Assembly: GCA_016271365.2 (NCBI GenBank)
Contig: JADMNL010000028.1
Coordinates: 54,454,001 to 54,518,000, forward strand
Direction: 5' to 3'
Source of the DNA: Neoceratodus forsteri
Taxonomy: Eukaryota > Chordata > Ceratodontiformes > Ceratodontidae
Length of the DNA stretch: 64,000 bases
The notes under the pieces were generated by a model, which was not told where the DNA came from, did not search any database, and saw only the letters and a list, made by a program, of their open reading frames with translations. Positions 1-10,704 of this stretch are shown here, one piece after another. The translations under genes and the position numbers were made by a program. Position 1 is the stretch's first letter. Each line of letters starts with the position of its first letter.

Positions 1-1195
1 CTCTCCTTCAGTAGTGCTTCCATGATCTTCCCCTACCGAGGTGAGGCTGACTGGTCTGTAGTTCCCTCGCCTTCGTTCCACTTTTGTATAAGGGGACTAC
101 ATCTGCTATCCTCCAGTCTTTGGGTACCTCCCTGTTTCTAGTGATCGGCTAAACAGGATAGCAAGAGGTTCAGCCACCACCTCTTAGTTCTTTAAGGATC
201 CTGGGGTGCACCATCTGGCCCCATTGCTTTATCAACTCTTATTACTTCCAGTTCCTTCAGGACCCTTCTCATGTAAAGGGACTTGTGTCCATTTCTGCAC
301 CATTCTCACCCCTTGTACTCCATTCAGACCATTACCTCCTCTTCCTCAGTAAAGACTGAGCAGAAATACCTGTTCAATATGTCAGCTTTATCATTGTCAT
401 CCTCCACACAGCCCCATCCTCCCCCTTCAGTCTCACTATCCTTCCTTTGTCTTTCTTTTTTCACTTATGTACCTGTAAAGGTTTTGGTCTCTACCCACTG
501 ATTTTGCAATGTGTTCTTCTGTCTGAGCTTTGGCTTCCTTACTGACCTCCTGCCTCCCTTTGCTTCTCCTGGTACTTCTCCCTATCCCCTTCTGCCTGTG
601 TCTTTATGTATTGCCTGGAATGCAATCTTTTGGCTTTCACTTTCTTGCTACCTCTTTGAAAACCATAATGGTCTCCTCTTCCTTTTCCTTTGCTAACCTG
701 CTTAATACATAATTCTGTTGCTCTTGTAATCCCATTTTTAAATACTCCCCACTGTTCCTCAACCCTGATTCCTGCCCCATTCCTTAATGCCTCTTTCAAG
801 TATCTCCCCATTTTCTCAAAGTTTGCCCCCTAAAATCCAGGATACGTGTTTTTGTGTGGTTTGGTTCTGCTCTTTCTGTGATTTCAAACCACAGTGACTG
901 GTGGTCACTGTTCCCCAGGTGCCCCCACTCTTACCCCATCACACTGTCCCTGTTTGTGAGCACAAGGTCCAGTATTGCCTTCTGCCGAGTTGGTTCCATG
1001 ACCAGTTGCTTGAGGAAGGCACCCTGAAGGGAGTCCAGGATAAATCTGCTCCTAGTTGATGCTGCTGCTGGGATGCTCCAGTCCACGTCTGGAATATTGA
1101 AGTCTCCAACCAGTACTACCTCACTCTTGTCTGCCATCCTCTGGATGGCTAGCATCAGCTCCCTATCTGTTTCTTCCTCCTGGGCTGGTGGTCAT
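1..1195 (-). mobile_element. CR1-type LINE fragment (copy A), endonuclease to start of RT
   Basis: Read on the minus strand this is the middle of a CR1 non-LTR retrotransposon. An apurinic-type endonuclease piece lies at 931-1155, with the GDFNIPDVDW motif followed by ILDLVLTNRD. A basic linker lies at 539-811. The beginning of the reverse transcriptase, with the DKAMGPDG motif, lies at about 215-280, and the element runs off the left edge. The 5' end is truncated near 1195. Frames are broken between the blocks, so no protein can be made. It is a different copy from the CR1 3' end that starts at 1270, because the coding order would otherwise be reversed. Confidence 0.85.
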
Positions 1196-1269
1196 GTGGA
1201 GTAGCTTGTTATACCTCAACCACACGTTACCCTTAAATGTTAGGTGCGCTGTCTTAATGTTGTTCCTGT

Positions 1270-2095
1270 ACTTGAGCAGTTAGAAACATAGACACATAGA
1301 ATTTGACGGCAGATAGGGACCGCTTGGCCCACCTAGTCTGCCCATTTCCCTACCTAATGGATAAGCTGTAGATCCTAGTTAACCAACAGCCTACTTCCTC
1401 CTACCCCCCACTAGAATTGCCTTATGTCTCTCCCATGCATTCTTGAATTTCCCCACTGTTTTTGACTCTACAACCTCCTCAAAAGGCTGCTCCATGCATC
1501 TACAACCTCTCTGTGAAGAAATACTTCCTCACATTACCTCTGAGCTGTCCCCCTATCTTCAAATTGTGCCTTTGTTCTTGCACATCTCTCTTTCTGAAAG
1601 ATGCTACCCTCTTGGATTTTGTTGATTCCCTTGAGGTATTAGAAAGTTTCTATCATGTCCCCTCTCTCCCTCCTTTCCTCAAGGCTATACATCTTAAGCT
1701 CCTTTTAGTCTTTCTTCATATGTCTTCTGGTGCAGACCCTGCACCATTTTGGTTGCCTCCTCTGAACAGCCTCCCCTGTCTATGTCTTTGTGGAGATGGG
1801 TCTCCAGAACTGTACACAGTACTTCAGATGTGGTCTTACCAACTGTCTGTACAGAGGGCCAACAACTTCCTGTTTTCTACTGGTGGTGCCTCTCGCTATG
1901 CATCCCAGCACCCCCCAGCCCTCCTTACTGCCTTCTCACATTGCTGGCCCACCTTTAGGTCATCTGATATGACTACCCTCAGGTCCCTTTCCATTTTTGT
2001 TGTCAGTATCTCACCCCTCTTGTGTACTCATCCCCTTTGCACTTTACAAAAATCTGAACCCTGGCCTTTTTCTGTCTCTTGAATCCTCTGTTGCA
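1270..2095 (-). mobile_element. CR1-type LINE 3' end (copy B)
   Basis: The low-coordinate edge carries the typical CR1 3' tail, a short run related to ATAGAAACATAG followed by GACGGCAGATAGGGACC and CTAGTCTGCCCA. The rest, read on the minus strand, is the region after the RT catalytic motif. It aligns with 19108-19880 and 35117-35700, where the frame is better kept ([23 protein letters not shown]). There are several frameshifts. It is 5'-truncated near 2095, as most LINE insertions are. Confidence 0.85.
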
Positions 2096-3982
2096 GAAGA
2101 TGGGTTGGATTTTTAGCCAGGTGTAGCACAATGCGGCTGGATTTGCACTTGTGGTACTTACAACAAGACTGTTAGATCACAGAAAACGGAGTCTATCTTC
2201 TTGTTGCAAATGCTGCAAATTATGCACTACATGGGTGATTTATTTCAGCCGTAAACTGAGCAAAGTATCGTAAATGCATCAGAATGTTTGACAGTTGCCT
2301 GCAAACATTCTGGCACATTTACATGGGCACAGCACAGCTATGGCAGTTCTGTGTCAAGATGTCTGAAAATTGAAGCCGATGTCTTTAAGCAGAGTGGAAA
2401 TTATTTTTAATTGACAGCTGCTAGTAATGTTCCTAGTTACAGAAATAATATTTATACCCCCAAATCAGTCATGTTTAACTGTACCCTCCTGAATAAATAA
2501 AATTTGAAAATTCCAAATCACTAGTTCTGTGACGTGAACTGTATAGAATGCTATCCCTAAAAAGAGAATACTGCAACATTCTGTTTTTCACAGCAGTGTT
2601 TATTCAGGTTGGCCAGCTAGCATGGCTGTAGTGCTTCCTCTTGCAATGCTGGTGACCTAGGGTAGGGGATGGACTTGGGTCACTATGTGGGCTGGCGGGG
2701 GGGAAGAAGGATTGCGCAACCTGGGGACAGCTCTCCTTTGGCGAGGTGAGGAAAGGGGAGACAGTGGCAGGGGCCAGGTGGTCGAGTAGTAGATAACACT
2801 AATATCAGAGAGGGCCTTGAAGCAGATGCCGAGAGCACCCACCTCCAAACTGGATCCAGAACTGGTCAGGGAAGCTGTGTTCCACTGGGACCACACCATG
2901 AGGGGCAAGCAATGGGGATCGAAGAGGTCTGGGTAAGTACCTAACGAAGGTAGCTGATATGGCTAGGGGGGGCAAGTCAGATAGAGGCAGGTTGGTACTA
3001 GGTGGAAAAACAGTAAAATAAATGTTTATTCGAGTACAGTTAAACATGGATCATTTGGAGATTCAAATTTAATTCTGTAAATAGGAATATTACAATTTGC
3101 TGTCAGTTAGCCAACATTTCCTGACCTTTTAACTTTTGGAATGGCCAAGGTGAGGGCAAGATGAGGCAGAAGGTTTATCAGACTAATAGACTTGTGAGTC
3201 CCAGCAAATGCTGCACAGCATGTCATAATAGGTAATATAAGGAGTTCCCATTGAGCCAGCACTCAGTCACACTGGAAAGCCTGTGCATGGAGTAACAAGA
3301 TGCAACCTGTTAGGTGACAATTCAAACATATGTTGTACAGAGCCATTACAGCAGCAGTATTTATTGGTTGCCAACATTTTCATCACGTTGTTTTATTTTT
3401 AAAACAATATTCAACTCTGGCATGTTTAGCTTGATAATCAGTATCTTTTTAATTTAGGAACATGTGAAATGTGCAGGCAAATGGGTGTCTGATTGACCAT
3501 CTAGAATGCCTGATGGCTAGAGCTATTGCAAAGCTTTCTTCTCCAGCGAAACTGTAAAATTCACCTTCATGAAATTCCCACTTTGCAATGAGTTTTTCTT
3601 GATGAAGTGGCACGTTTCAAGCAAAGTCAGGTGAAGTCATGATGAAGTTGTAACTTTGCCAGCAAATTTGTGTAGCTGTGCTTGAAAAAGTGCCAGTTTG
3701 CCTGTCAAAAACTGTACGAAATCGGCACTTTGCCAACTTAGCAGACATCACAAATTAATTTACAAAGCAAAGTTTGCTAGTTTCACACATCTCTGATGGT
3801 TCACACCCATGCATCTAGATTCAGCTACTCTATTCACATAATCAGTTAGAGTCTGTTTAAAGTTTCTCATATTAGTGCTCTCTACAATTTCAGCAGGTAG
3901 CCTTTGTGCCACAGCTCTTTAAGTGAACCATTTCCTTCTTTGCTCCATTCTGAAAAGTTCCACACTAGTTCAATCTGAGTAA
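2096..3982. other. No recognised feature
   Basis: About 1.9 kb of mostly AT-rich sequence with a G-rich patch at 2690-2960. I see no open frame with a recognisable product, no tandem array and no terminal repeats. Short frames here (for example 2805-3047 on the minus strand) have no family features. It could be old decayed repeat or unique intergenic DNA. Confidence 0.5.
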
Positions 3983-4560
3983 CCTCTTATTCCTTTTTTT
4001 TTTTGTCTTATCTATTGTCCCCCCTCTACTTGCTGCCGCTCTCAGCCACTCCTTCAGGTTGTGCCAAGGCTACACCCCAATCCATCCTGTTCCCAGCCCC
4101 TGGCCCTCACATCACAGACATCCCCAGGGTAACCCAGACGTAACCCTTTGCCAGGTGGCCCCCCTCCTCTGAGGGGAGAGGCACCTTAGGCAAGATAAGT
4201 GCAATACTTGGCCCTGGGGTACTGTTGAGGGACGGATAGCTTGGGACATTGACAGCATCAGACTTGCCGGGTGGCTGTCATCCGGTTGAGAGCAATGCCA
4301 TTTTTTGTTTTCTGGTGACATTCCCTCCCTGCGCCACGTCTGCATTACCTCCAGTCTCCACCGGAGGTCACTGCAGGGCGATGCACTCCTGCAGCCCACC
4401 CCAGGAGAGGAGAGCAGTCTTACAGATGCTCAATCCTCTCATTCCCCTGCTGACCCCCGGCGCCCTGAGTCCGTTCCTGAACCTGGGTTGCCAGCGTGGT
4501 TCAAGGTAAGGCACCAGCGCCTCAGCCCTCTGCGCCACTGGGCTGGCCTCTTATTCCTTT
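3983..4560 (-). mobile_element. tRNA-headed SINE with 14-bp target-site duplication
   Basis: A minus-strand SINE spans about 3997-4546. Its 5' head (4460-4546) begins GCCCAGTGGCGCAGAGG, an A-box-like tRNA segment, and a B-box-like GGTTCAGGAAC follows about 55 bases later. The 3' end is a run of A on the minus strand (T run at 3997-4004). A perfect 14-bp duplication, CCTCTTATTCCTTT, flanks it at 3983-3996 and 4547-4560, which fixes both ends. The body of about 460 bp after the tRNA head is long for a SINE. A related copy lies at 63043-63702 on the plus strand, with its own TSD. Confidence 0.8.
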
Positions 4561-5737
4561 AGTTGTCTTTCACTTTGCATAAATTATTCAATCAATATTT
4601 GTCTCCGGATGCACGGCACATCAGGATATCCCTCAAATTCTATACCTTTGTACGGAAAATAATCATACCCTTTTACTTTGTCTCATCCTGTCTTGAAGCT
4701 CCTATCTTTTGCTGGAACTTGGCACAGTAGATGGAGACAAAGGTATCAAAGGCCACCCAGTTTTCAGATGTGTGTGGAACCTCTGCCCATTGCACTTTCT
4801 CCTGTTTCAGTCTATCCCTGTCTGCAGCACCCAGCAGTTCCCAGTGTAATAGTTAGAATATCTCTATATATTCCACTTTCCATATTTTTTACCAAACAGC
4901 GAGGGTCAGGTGGGTGTCCATTGGGTCATCCAGCCCCAGGTAGGCCCAGTAATATTGCCCTGGCATTGAGGGTGTGGCCACTGTGGGCACATGCTGTGGC
5001 GGGGCTGGGGTGGCAGATGAGGTACCCCCTACCTGCTGTTGTTCCATGGCCCAAACCATTGGCCCGGCTACAGCATCCCCAGGACTCACACTTTCATTTG
5101 GATGAAGGGACCTTTTACTTTCCTGACACACCCTGATCTCCACTTGTCCCCCTGGGCACTAGTTATGACCTGCCCTATGCTCAACTCACCATCCAGCAAT
5201 GCCAACAGAGGTGCTATGCTGGCTCCCTCACCTGCATTGTCCTCCACATCCACACATCAATCCATCATCTTGACAGTTGTGACTTTGTGATCCTCAGCTA
5301 TTGCTTCCATCAACTTGTTTTGCCATTCTTCTACAGCCACCATCCTCTGGCCCCTCTAGCCACTTGTGCTTCCAGCATCTTCTTTGAGAGCTTCCTCATC
5401 CTTTTGAGAAATCATGTAGCATTGGACACCCCATGGAGCTGAGCTAGCACTCCCTGCATGGCCACCTGGAACCAGTTGGGGTCATCCAATTCCAGTAGTC
5501 CCTGCAGGGTGTCTCTGAACTGCTGAGTGGTGGGCCAAGCGGGCCTGGGTTCATAGAGTCCAGTGCCTCACTGGCCCTCTGCCATGCTGCTTCTCCCTTG
5601 TAACTCATGTTCAAACCTCTTGCTGAACAGAAATCTTGCAAAGCTGCTCAACAAATAGAAATAAAACTGCCACATTAGTGGATGGCAGATGAATGCCGGG
5701 GGGGGGCATGATGCCTTCCTGCTCCTAGCAGCCTTGA
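4561..5737 (-). other. Unassigned region with weak degenerate coding trace
   Basis: Nothing here is securely identified. On the minus strand between about 5640 and 4850 there are linked short frames. One contains YKGEAAWQRASEALDSMNPG, loosely like the start of a Myb/SANT-type DNA-binding domain found in some DNA transposons and transposon-derived proteins. Another is rich in Pro, Gln and Ala. The frames are separated by stops. I regard this as a possible transposon remnant only; unrelated sequence is just as possible. Confidence 0.25.
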
Positions 5738-5806
5738 TATATTTATTTATTTATATATATTTATATATATATATGTATTTATATATATATATATATTTAT
5801 ATATAT
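5738..5806. repeat. AT-rich microsatellite (TATA/TTTA)n
   Basis: A run of mixed TATTTA and TATA units with no interruption by G or C except one G. It sits directly upstream of a CR1 3' tail. Confidence 0.9.
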
Positions 5807-5862
5807 GACTGGGTGGGCCATAGGCCCTTATCTGCCGACACTGTCTATGTATCTATGTATTT
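5806..5862 (+). mobile_element. Short CR1 3'-terminal fragment
   Basis: The sequence ACTGGGTGGGCCATAGGCCC, then TTATCTGCCGACACTGTC and TATGTATCTATG, matches the form of a CR1 3' terminus in plus orientation (compare the reverse complement of 1270-1340 and 19108-19170). Only about 55 bp remain, so this is an extreme 5' truncation or a relic. Confidence 0.65.
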
Positions 5863-6469
5863 TTTCTTCTTTTTTTTTTCCCACCCTACGTTTGACTATG
5901 ACCTATGTCCTGCTTTCACTGGATCCAGAAATTCCTGCTTGGGAAGGTTTGGAGATGCCCCCACTGTGAACCCCAGGACAATTATTTTCATCCCTGTTAA
6001 AAAAGGTTCCATTCCTAATCCCTCCATGTCCCTGTGTGGCCAGGTGAGAAAAGGTTGCCTGTGCTAATTTCCCCCTTTAACCCCCTCCCGCAGCCCATGG
6101 CAGCTCTCTCCCAATGAGATTTATGCATCCAGAAAACCTTCCCCTTTTCTTTCTATCTTTAATTTAATTTACCTTTTTTATGCCCCCTCTGTGGACTTTG
6201 CCATGTCTGAGCTGCAGGACAACCCCTATGGCCATAGTGTTAAAGCTGCAGTGCCTTGGCCACAAGTCCCCAGAGGCCTAACCCTTCTGCTTGAAAAGAC
6301 ATTGCCCCTGATTGGTGGCCAAGTTAGCATCTACATGTACAGTGCACCAGTGCTGCCTCCCCTCACCCCCATTCCTGCATAGAACTGTTGACTGAGACAT
6401 GGCCAGCAGCCATCCCCAGTTCCACAACAATAGCGGCTCCAATTCAAGTTGTGCCAGTGTAAAAAGTCA
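5863..6469. other. No recognised feature
   Basis: About 600 bp between the CR1 tail and the 3' end of the Penelope-like element. Short frames at 5813-6067 and 6191-6382 carry no family motifs, and I see no repeat structure. Confidence 0.5.
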
Positions 6470-6609
6470 ATAATGCAGTCAGAAAAGAAGACACAGCACC
6501 AACACTTCTTGAAAAATGTAAAGCTGTATTAAACTCACGAATGGATGACAACCGATGTTGAATACAGTAGCACCATGCAAGGCAACAACAGCTCCAAGAC
6601 ACAAAAGAA

Positions 6610-6651
6610 AGCCCGACCGGTTTCGTGCCAAAAAGCGCCTCCTCAGGGACT
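6610..6651 (-). ncRNA. Minimal type I hammerhead ribozyme of the PLE terminus
   Basis: Read on the minus strand: stem I AGTCC, core CTGAGGA (CUGANGA), an extra G, stem II GCGC with loop TTTTTG and GCAC (one C-A mismatch), core GAAA, loop-less palindromic stem III (ACCGGT including the conserved A-U pair), C17, then GGGCT closing stem I (5 bp with one G-U). Predicted cleavage is between 6615 and 6614. Such short stem-III hammerheads are established for Penelope-like elements. The stem II mismatch may weaken this copy. Confidence 0.8.
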
Positions 6652-7026
6652 AATTTGGAAATGACAAAAGACCTTTAAATAGAGAGTACAATTTAAAGTG
6701 ACAGTGCACCAAAAAACATACAAAATTGTGAAAATACCAAACATACACCTTAATGCAAAACATAAATTTCATGAAAATACTCATACAAAGGACTATTAAC
6801 AATATTAATAATAAAAGTGTAAATAACAAGTAACTCAGGCATATTCAAAAGGAACATACAATTAAGTATGTAAGAATGTATCTATATATAAATTTTAACA
6901 AACAGTAATACATTATATACCAAAATCAATGAAGGAACTCCAACCTAAAAGAAGGGAGAAAAGATAATGTAAATGACACAAAATGCCACATCCCTACATC
7001 AATACTCAAAACATTATTTTGAATAT

Positions 7027-7515
7027 TTAAACCTCAAAAGGTGCAATATCAAAAGCGCTATTTAATCCTGGATGTACTAAAGCATTTAATGTATAAATCC
7101 AAAAGGACTCTCTGCACAGAATTTTATTCTCCAAATCCCCTCCACATGGACCAATATTCACCTTTTCAATACCACAAAAAGTAAATGTATGTTTAGTGTC
7201 ATAATGATATAACTGTAGATGTTGCACTAAGGCATTCCAATCATTATGACATCTAATATCACTGGTGTGTTCACAAACCCTCAATTTAAGTGCCCTCGAG
7301 GTTTTACCAGTATAGAAGGCACCACAGGTACAGGTAGCCAAATACACCACCCCTGTGGAAGAACAGTTAATGAACTGTATCACATCAAACTGCCTATTAA
7401 CATTAACTGAAGAAAAATATTTTTTCTGATCCATAATGTTACAGAACTTGCAATGCCCACAGCGAAAAAAGCCCACTGGTGGTAAAGGTAACCAACTGGT
7501 ACTAGATTTACTCAC
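7027..7515 (-). pseudogene. PLE GIY-YIG endonuclease domain
   Basis: This is the C-terminal nuclease of the Penelope-like element, thought to nick target DNA for priming. A zinc-binding-type cluster CGHCKFC lies near the N-terminus. The GIY-YIG core appears as GVVYLATC, then FYTGKTSRALKLRVCEH with the catalytic Arg, and the C-terminal Glu lies in CRESFWIY. About 160 codons are open, so this part is well kept. It is preceded by a linker at 7616-7855 in another frame, so it is no longer joined to the RT. The annotated start is the open frame edge, not a real translation start. Confidence 0.88.
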
Positions 7516-8007
7516 CGGTTGGTATGAATGTACTAATAAATCTGAAATGTTCCTACCTTTCCTATAGACAAACCTAGTTTAGTTTTTACTATATCTTTTA
7601 AAGAAGTATCTGTACTTAAGATGGACCAATGTCTATCAAAGTATTCTGACCGAAAGTTGTAATGAAATTAAGATGTTCATCATCTTTTGGTCTAGTTTTA
7701 TATTGTAACAGTTCACTCCTAGGCATATTACTCACCTGATCCATGGATTTTTGCAATACACCAGTGGCATAACCTCTACTCATAAATCTCTCTGCCATTT
7801 CAGACATACAAACTTCAGAATCTCCAGGTTCACTGCAGTTACGCTTAACCCTCATAAACTGCGATTTTGGGATGTTACTGATGGTGTGGCGGGGGTGACA
7901 GCTGGAAGCATGTAAACAGAATTTCTATCCGTAGGTTTACTAAAAATAGACGCATCTAATAGTACCATCCTGTAATTTCACAATATCTAGATCCAAAACT
8001 AATATGT

Positions 8008-8830
8008 CTAGGATCTGCTTATACTGAAAATTTTAAATGTATTTGATAAATGCAAATATTCCACAAAACTTTCCAGCTCAAAAAAGGTCCCCTGCCACAC
8101 CAGCAGAACATCATCAATAAAGCGTCTCCATAGGTCGATCTTATCATAAAAAGGATTCTTAACACGATCATAAATTACATCCCTTTCCCACTGTCCCAAA
8201 TAAAGGTTAGCATAGTTGGGAGCAAATGTAGCTCCCATAGCTGTCCCTTTAATTTGGTGATAATATTTCCCCTGAAAGCTGAAAACATTGAATTTAAGCA
8301 CAAATTCAGATAATTTGACAAAAAAATCTTTTTCACATATATCCAAAGTGGTAGTAAGGTCTAACCAAGCACGCACCGCCTCAAGTCCACCCTGGTGTGG
8401 TATGTTAGTATACAAAGATTCAATATCCATAGATACCAACAACCATTACTGCTCAATTTGTAAGTCATCCAGGATCCCCAAAGTTTGTGTGGTATCCCTC
8501 AAATAAGAAGGTAACGATCCCACTATATCCCGTATATGAGCATCTACATATTGGGAAAGTGGTTCAGTGAGAGAACCAATCCCTGAAACAATGGGTCTTC
8601 CTGGAGGACTTTGTACACTTTTGTGGACTTTTGGCAGGACGTAAATGGTAGCCCTCACTGGATGTTGCACTGTGAGAAAATCAAGGGAATCTTTAGATAT
8701 CACACCATCCTGGAATGCCTGGAAAAGGTAAACATCAATTTCCTTTTTAAAGTCCAAAGTAGGATCTTTTTCCAAGGGTCTATTAAAAGTGTCATTGTCC
8801 AACCCCACCATGGCTGCGCTGAGTGGCCAG
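8008..8830 (-). pseudogene. PLE reverse transcriptase (interrupted by one stop)
   Basis: The N-terminal part, from about 8815 to 8449, contains KDSLDFLTVQHPVRATIYVL followed by LPKVHK and GRPIVSG, typical of the start of PLE RT. A stop codon at 8446-8448 interrupts it. The same frame continues from 8442 with SMDIESLYTNIPHQ, GTAMGATFAPNYANLYLG and WRRFIDDVLLVW, which carries the catalytic Asp pair. The frame is lost at 8008. The long open frame that extends to 9660 is misleading: its upstream two-thirds is translated minisatellite. Confidence 0.88.
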
Positions 8831-8991
8831 GTATCAGGCCAGCTGCGCATGTGCAGCTCCAGAGCATGATCTGCCATTCCCCAGAGGTATCCCCACCTTG
8901 CCAGATCAGTTGTGCCATCAGCTGAGCTGGGGGGCACGCTCCATTGGAGCCATGGCCTGAGCCCCTTGTGAACTGTGAGCTGTCTCCCCTG

Positions 8992-9426
8992 CTGAACCCA
9001 ACAGAGCATGCTGCTGAAAACCACTGGGCACCCGCTCACCCAATGACCCCATTGCAGGTGAAACCCAAGCTTCCCACACCATACAGTACCCCCCACTGAA
9101 CCCAACAGAGCATGCTGCAGAAAACCACTGGGCACCCGCTCACCCAATGACCCCATTGCAGGTGAAACCCAAGCTTCCCACACCATACAGTACCCCCCGC
9201 TGAACCCAACAGAGCATTTGCTGAAAACCACTGGGCACCGGCTCACCCAATGACCCCATTGCAGATGAAACCCAAGCTTCCCACACCATACACTACCCCC
9301 CCGCTGAACCCAACAGAGCATGCTGCTGAAAACCACTGGGCACCCGCTCAGCCAATGACCCCACTGCAGGTGAAACCCAAGCTGTGCCAGTTCTGGAGGC
9401 CCCACACCATACAGTACCCCCCACTG
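8992..9426. repeat. Minisatellite, four units of 104 bp
   Basis: Units begin with CTGAACCCAACAGAGCA at 8992, 9096, 9200 and 9304, an exact 104-bp spacing. The fourth unit carries an extra segment of about 18 bp near 9380. Units differ by only a few substitutions, so the amplification is recent relative to the adjacent PLE. On the minus strand the array stays open by chance and inflates a long frame joined to the PLE RT. Confidence 0.92.
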
Positions 9427-10704
9427 TCCCCAAGAGGAGAAGCACTGCATGGAGGACCATGACCTAGCCTCTCCAGCCTGCATCGAGGATAGCTGATGGG
9501 GAAGAGAGCACAGGTAACTGTTGGACCTTTGGGGAAGCCTGGAGCCTGGGAATACTTGTGGTAAAATTCTGAATTCCCTTTGGTTATTTCTTATTTTTTT
9601 TAAATGTGCTTTGCAACGTGGGGGGGGGAGAAGGCAAGTGGTACTGGAGGAGGATCGCACATCCCTACTACCATTATTTATTTAATGTAATGTCTCCTTT
9701 TTTCTTTTTTTTCTTTTTGAATAGGGAGTTACAGCTGCCAATGCCCACCCGGGATTAAGCCTGCAGAGGCCAGCCACCAATTCAGTGGCAAATCCTGCCC
9801 TCCCCCCCCCAGAGTAGGCAAAATGTGGGCAACTTGAATGGCCCTCCACAACAGCCTACCCTGTCAGGAAAAAATCCATCTGTCAGTCACCAAAATTCTG
9901 CAGTGGGCAAGTATCTGGCCTGGGAAATCGAAGCCCCCCTTCCCTCCGTGTGCCTGGCTTTGGGCCAAGGTTCTACTCAGACCAACAGCAAAAACAGTCT
10001 GTAAGATACATTACCAGTTATCAGTGGTTATAAAAACGCATAGCTAATTATTCTTTATTTCTTCTGTATATATTTAATTATAATATAATTTTGTTTTTTA
10101 CATGTATGATCTACTGAATGGGCTGACCCATGGATGCCACAAGCCTCCTACCCTCCTCCCTTCTAGTCCGCACCCAGCCCCAAGGCCTAGGTGGCCAGTT
10201 TGGCCTAATGCCCAGTCCAGCCCTACCTGAGGCATCCTGAGTGCAGGGAGAGCCTTCTCTGTGTTCCTTCAGTGTCTGTACAAAAGTAGGAAGATCCTTG
10301 ATTGTCCTGACCCTGTGTAGCCTGGCCTTTGATCCCCCCTGCTCCAGGCTACCCCTAGCCCTTCACCCTCAGGCAAAGGCCAGTGGTCATCTCCCTTCTG
10401 TTCCTTGGACCTAGAAAGGTGGTTACCCAGGACTGGCTCTTGGTCACTGGGTACCTGCTCTCTCAGAAATTCCGGGAGGAACCATTCCCCAAACAAAAAA
10501 AGTTGGAGCAACAGAGGGCCACTCTCTTGTCTTCCTAATCATCTACTTAATAGCCTTAGGACTGGAACAACTAGCTAGAAACATAAAAGCAGACAATTGT
10601 CAGATTCTCATGCTGGGCTAAAAACAAAGGCAAATGTAATGAACTTAAAAGTGCAATATCTTATGCACTCTGACATGGAAACAAAATTACAGATAATCAT
10701 GTTC
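9427..10704. other. No recognised feature
   Basis: About 1.3 kb. There are poly-pyrimidine tracts (9695-9718) and C-rich patches. Short frames show no domain motifs, and I see no terminal or tandem repeats. Confidence 0.5.

Larger units (their letters stand above)
6470..8830 (-). mobile_element. Penelope-like element (PLE), 5'-truncated, inactive
   Basis: On the minus strand the order is reverse transcriptase (8830 to 8008), spacer (7855-7616), GIY-YIG endonuclease (7515-7027), then a 3' terminal region with a hammerhead ribozyme (6651-6610) and an end near 6470. This is the diagnostic architecture of Penelope-like retroelements, which use a telomerase-related RT and a GIY-YIG nuclease. The 5' end is missing: recognisable RT starts at about 8815 and gives way to an unrelated minisatellite at 8992-9426. 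One in-frame stop (8446-8448) and later frameshifts inactivate it. I cannot assign the clade securely. Confidence 0.9.

Noticed and set aside
8446..9660. A 404-codon open frame as a real gene
   Set aside because: The upstream two-thirds is translated 104-bp minisatellite and only the last part is PLE reverse transcriptase.
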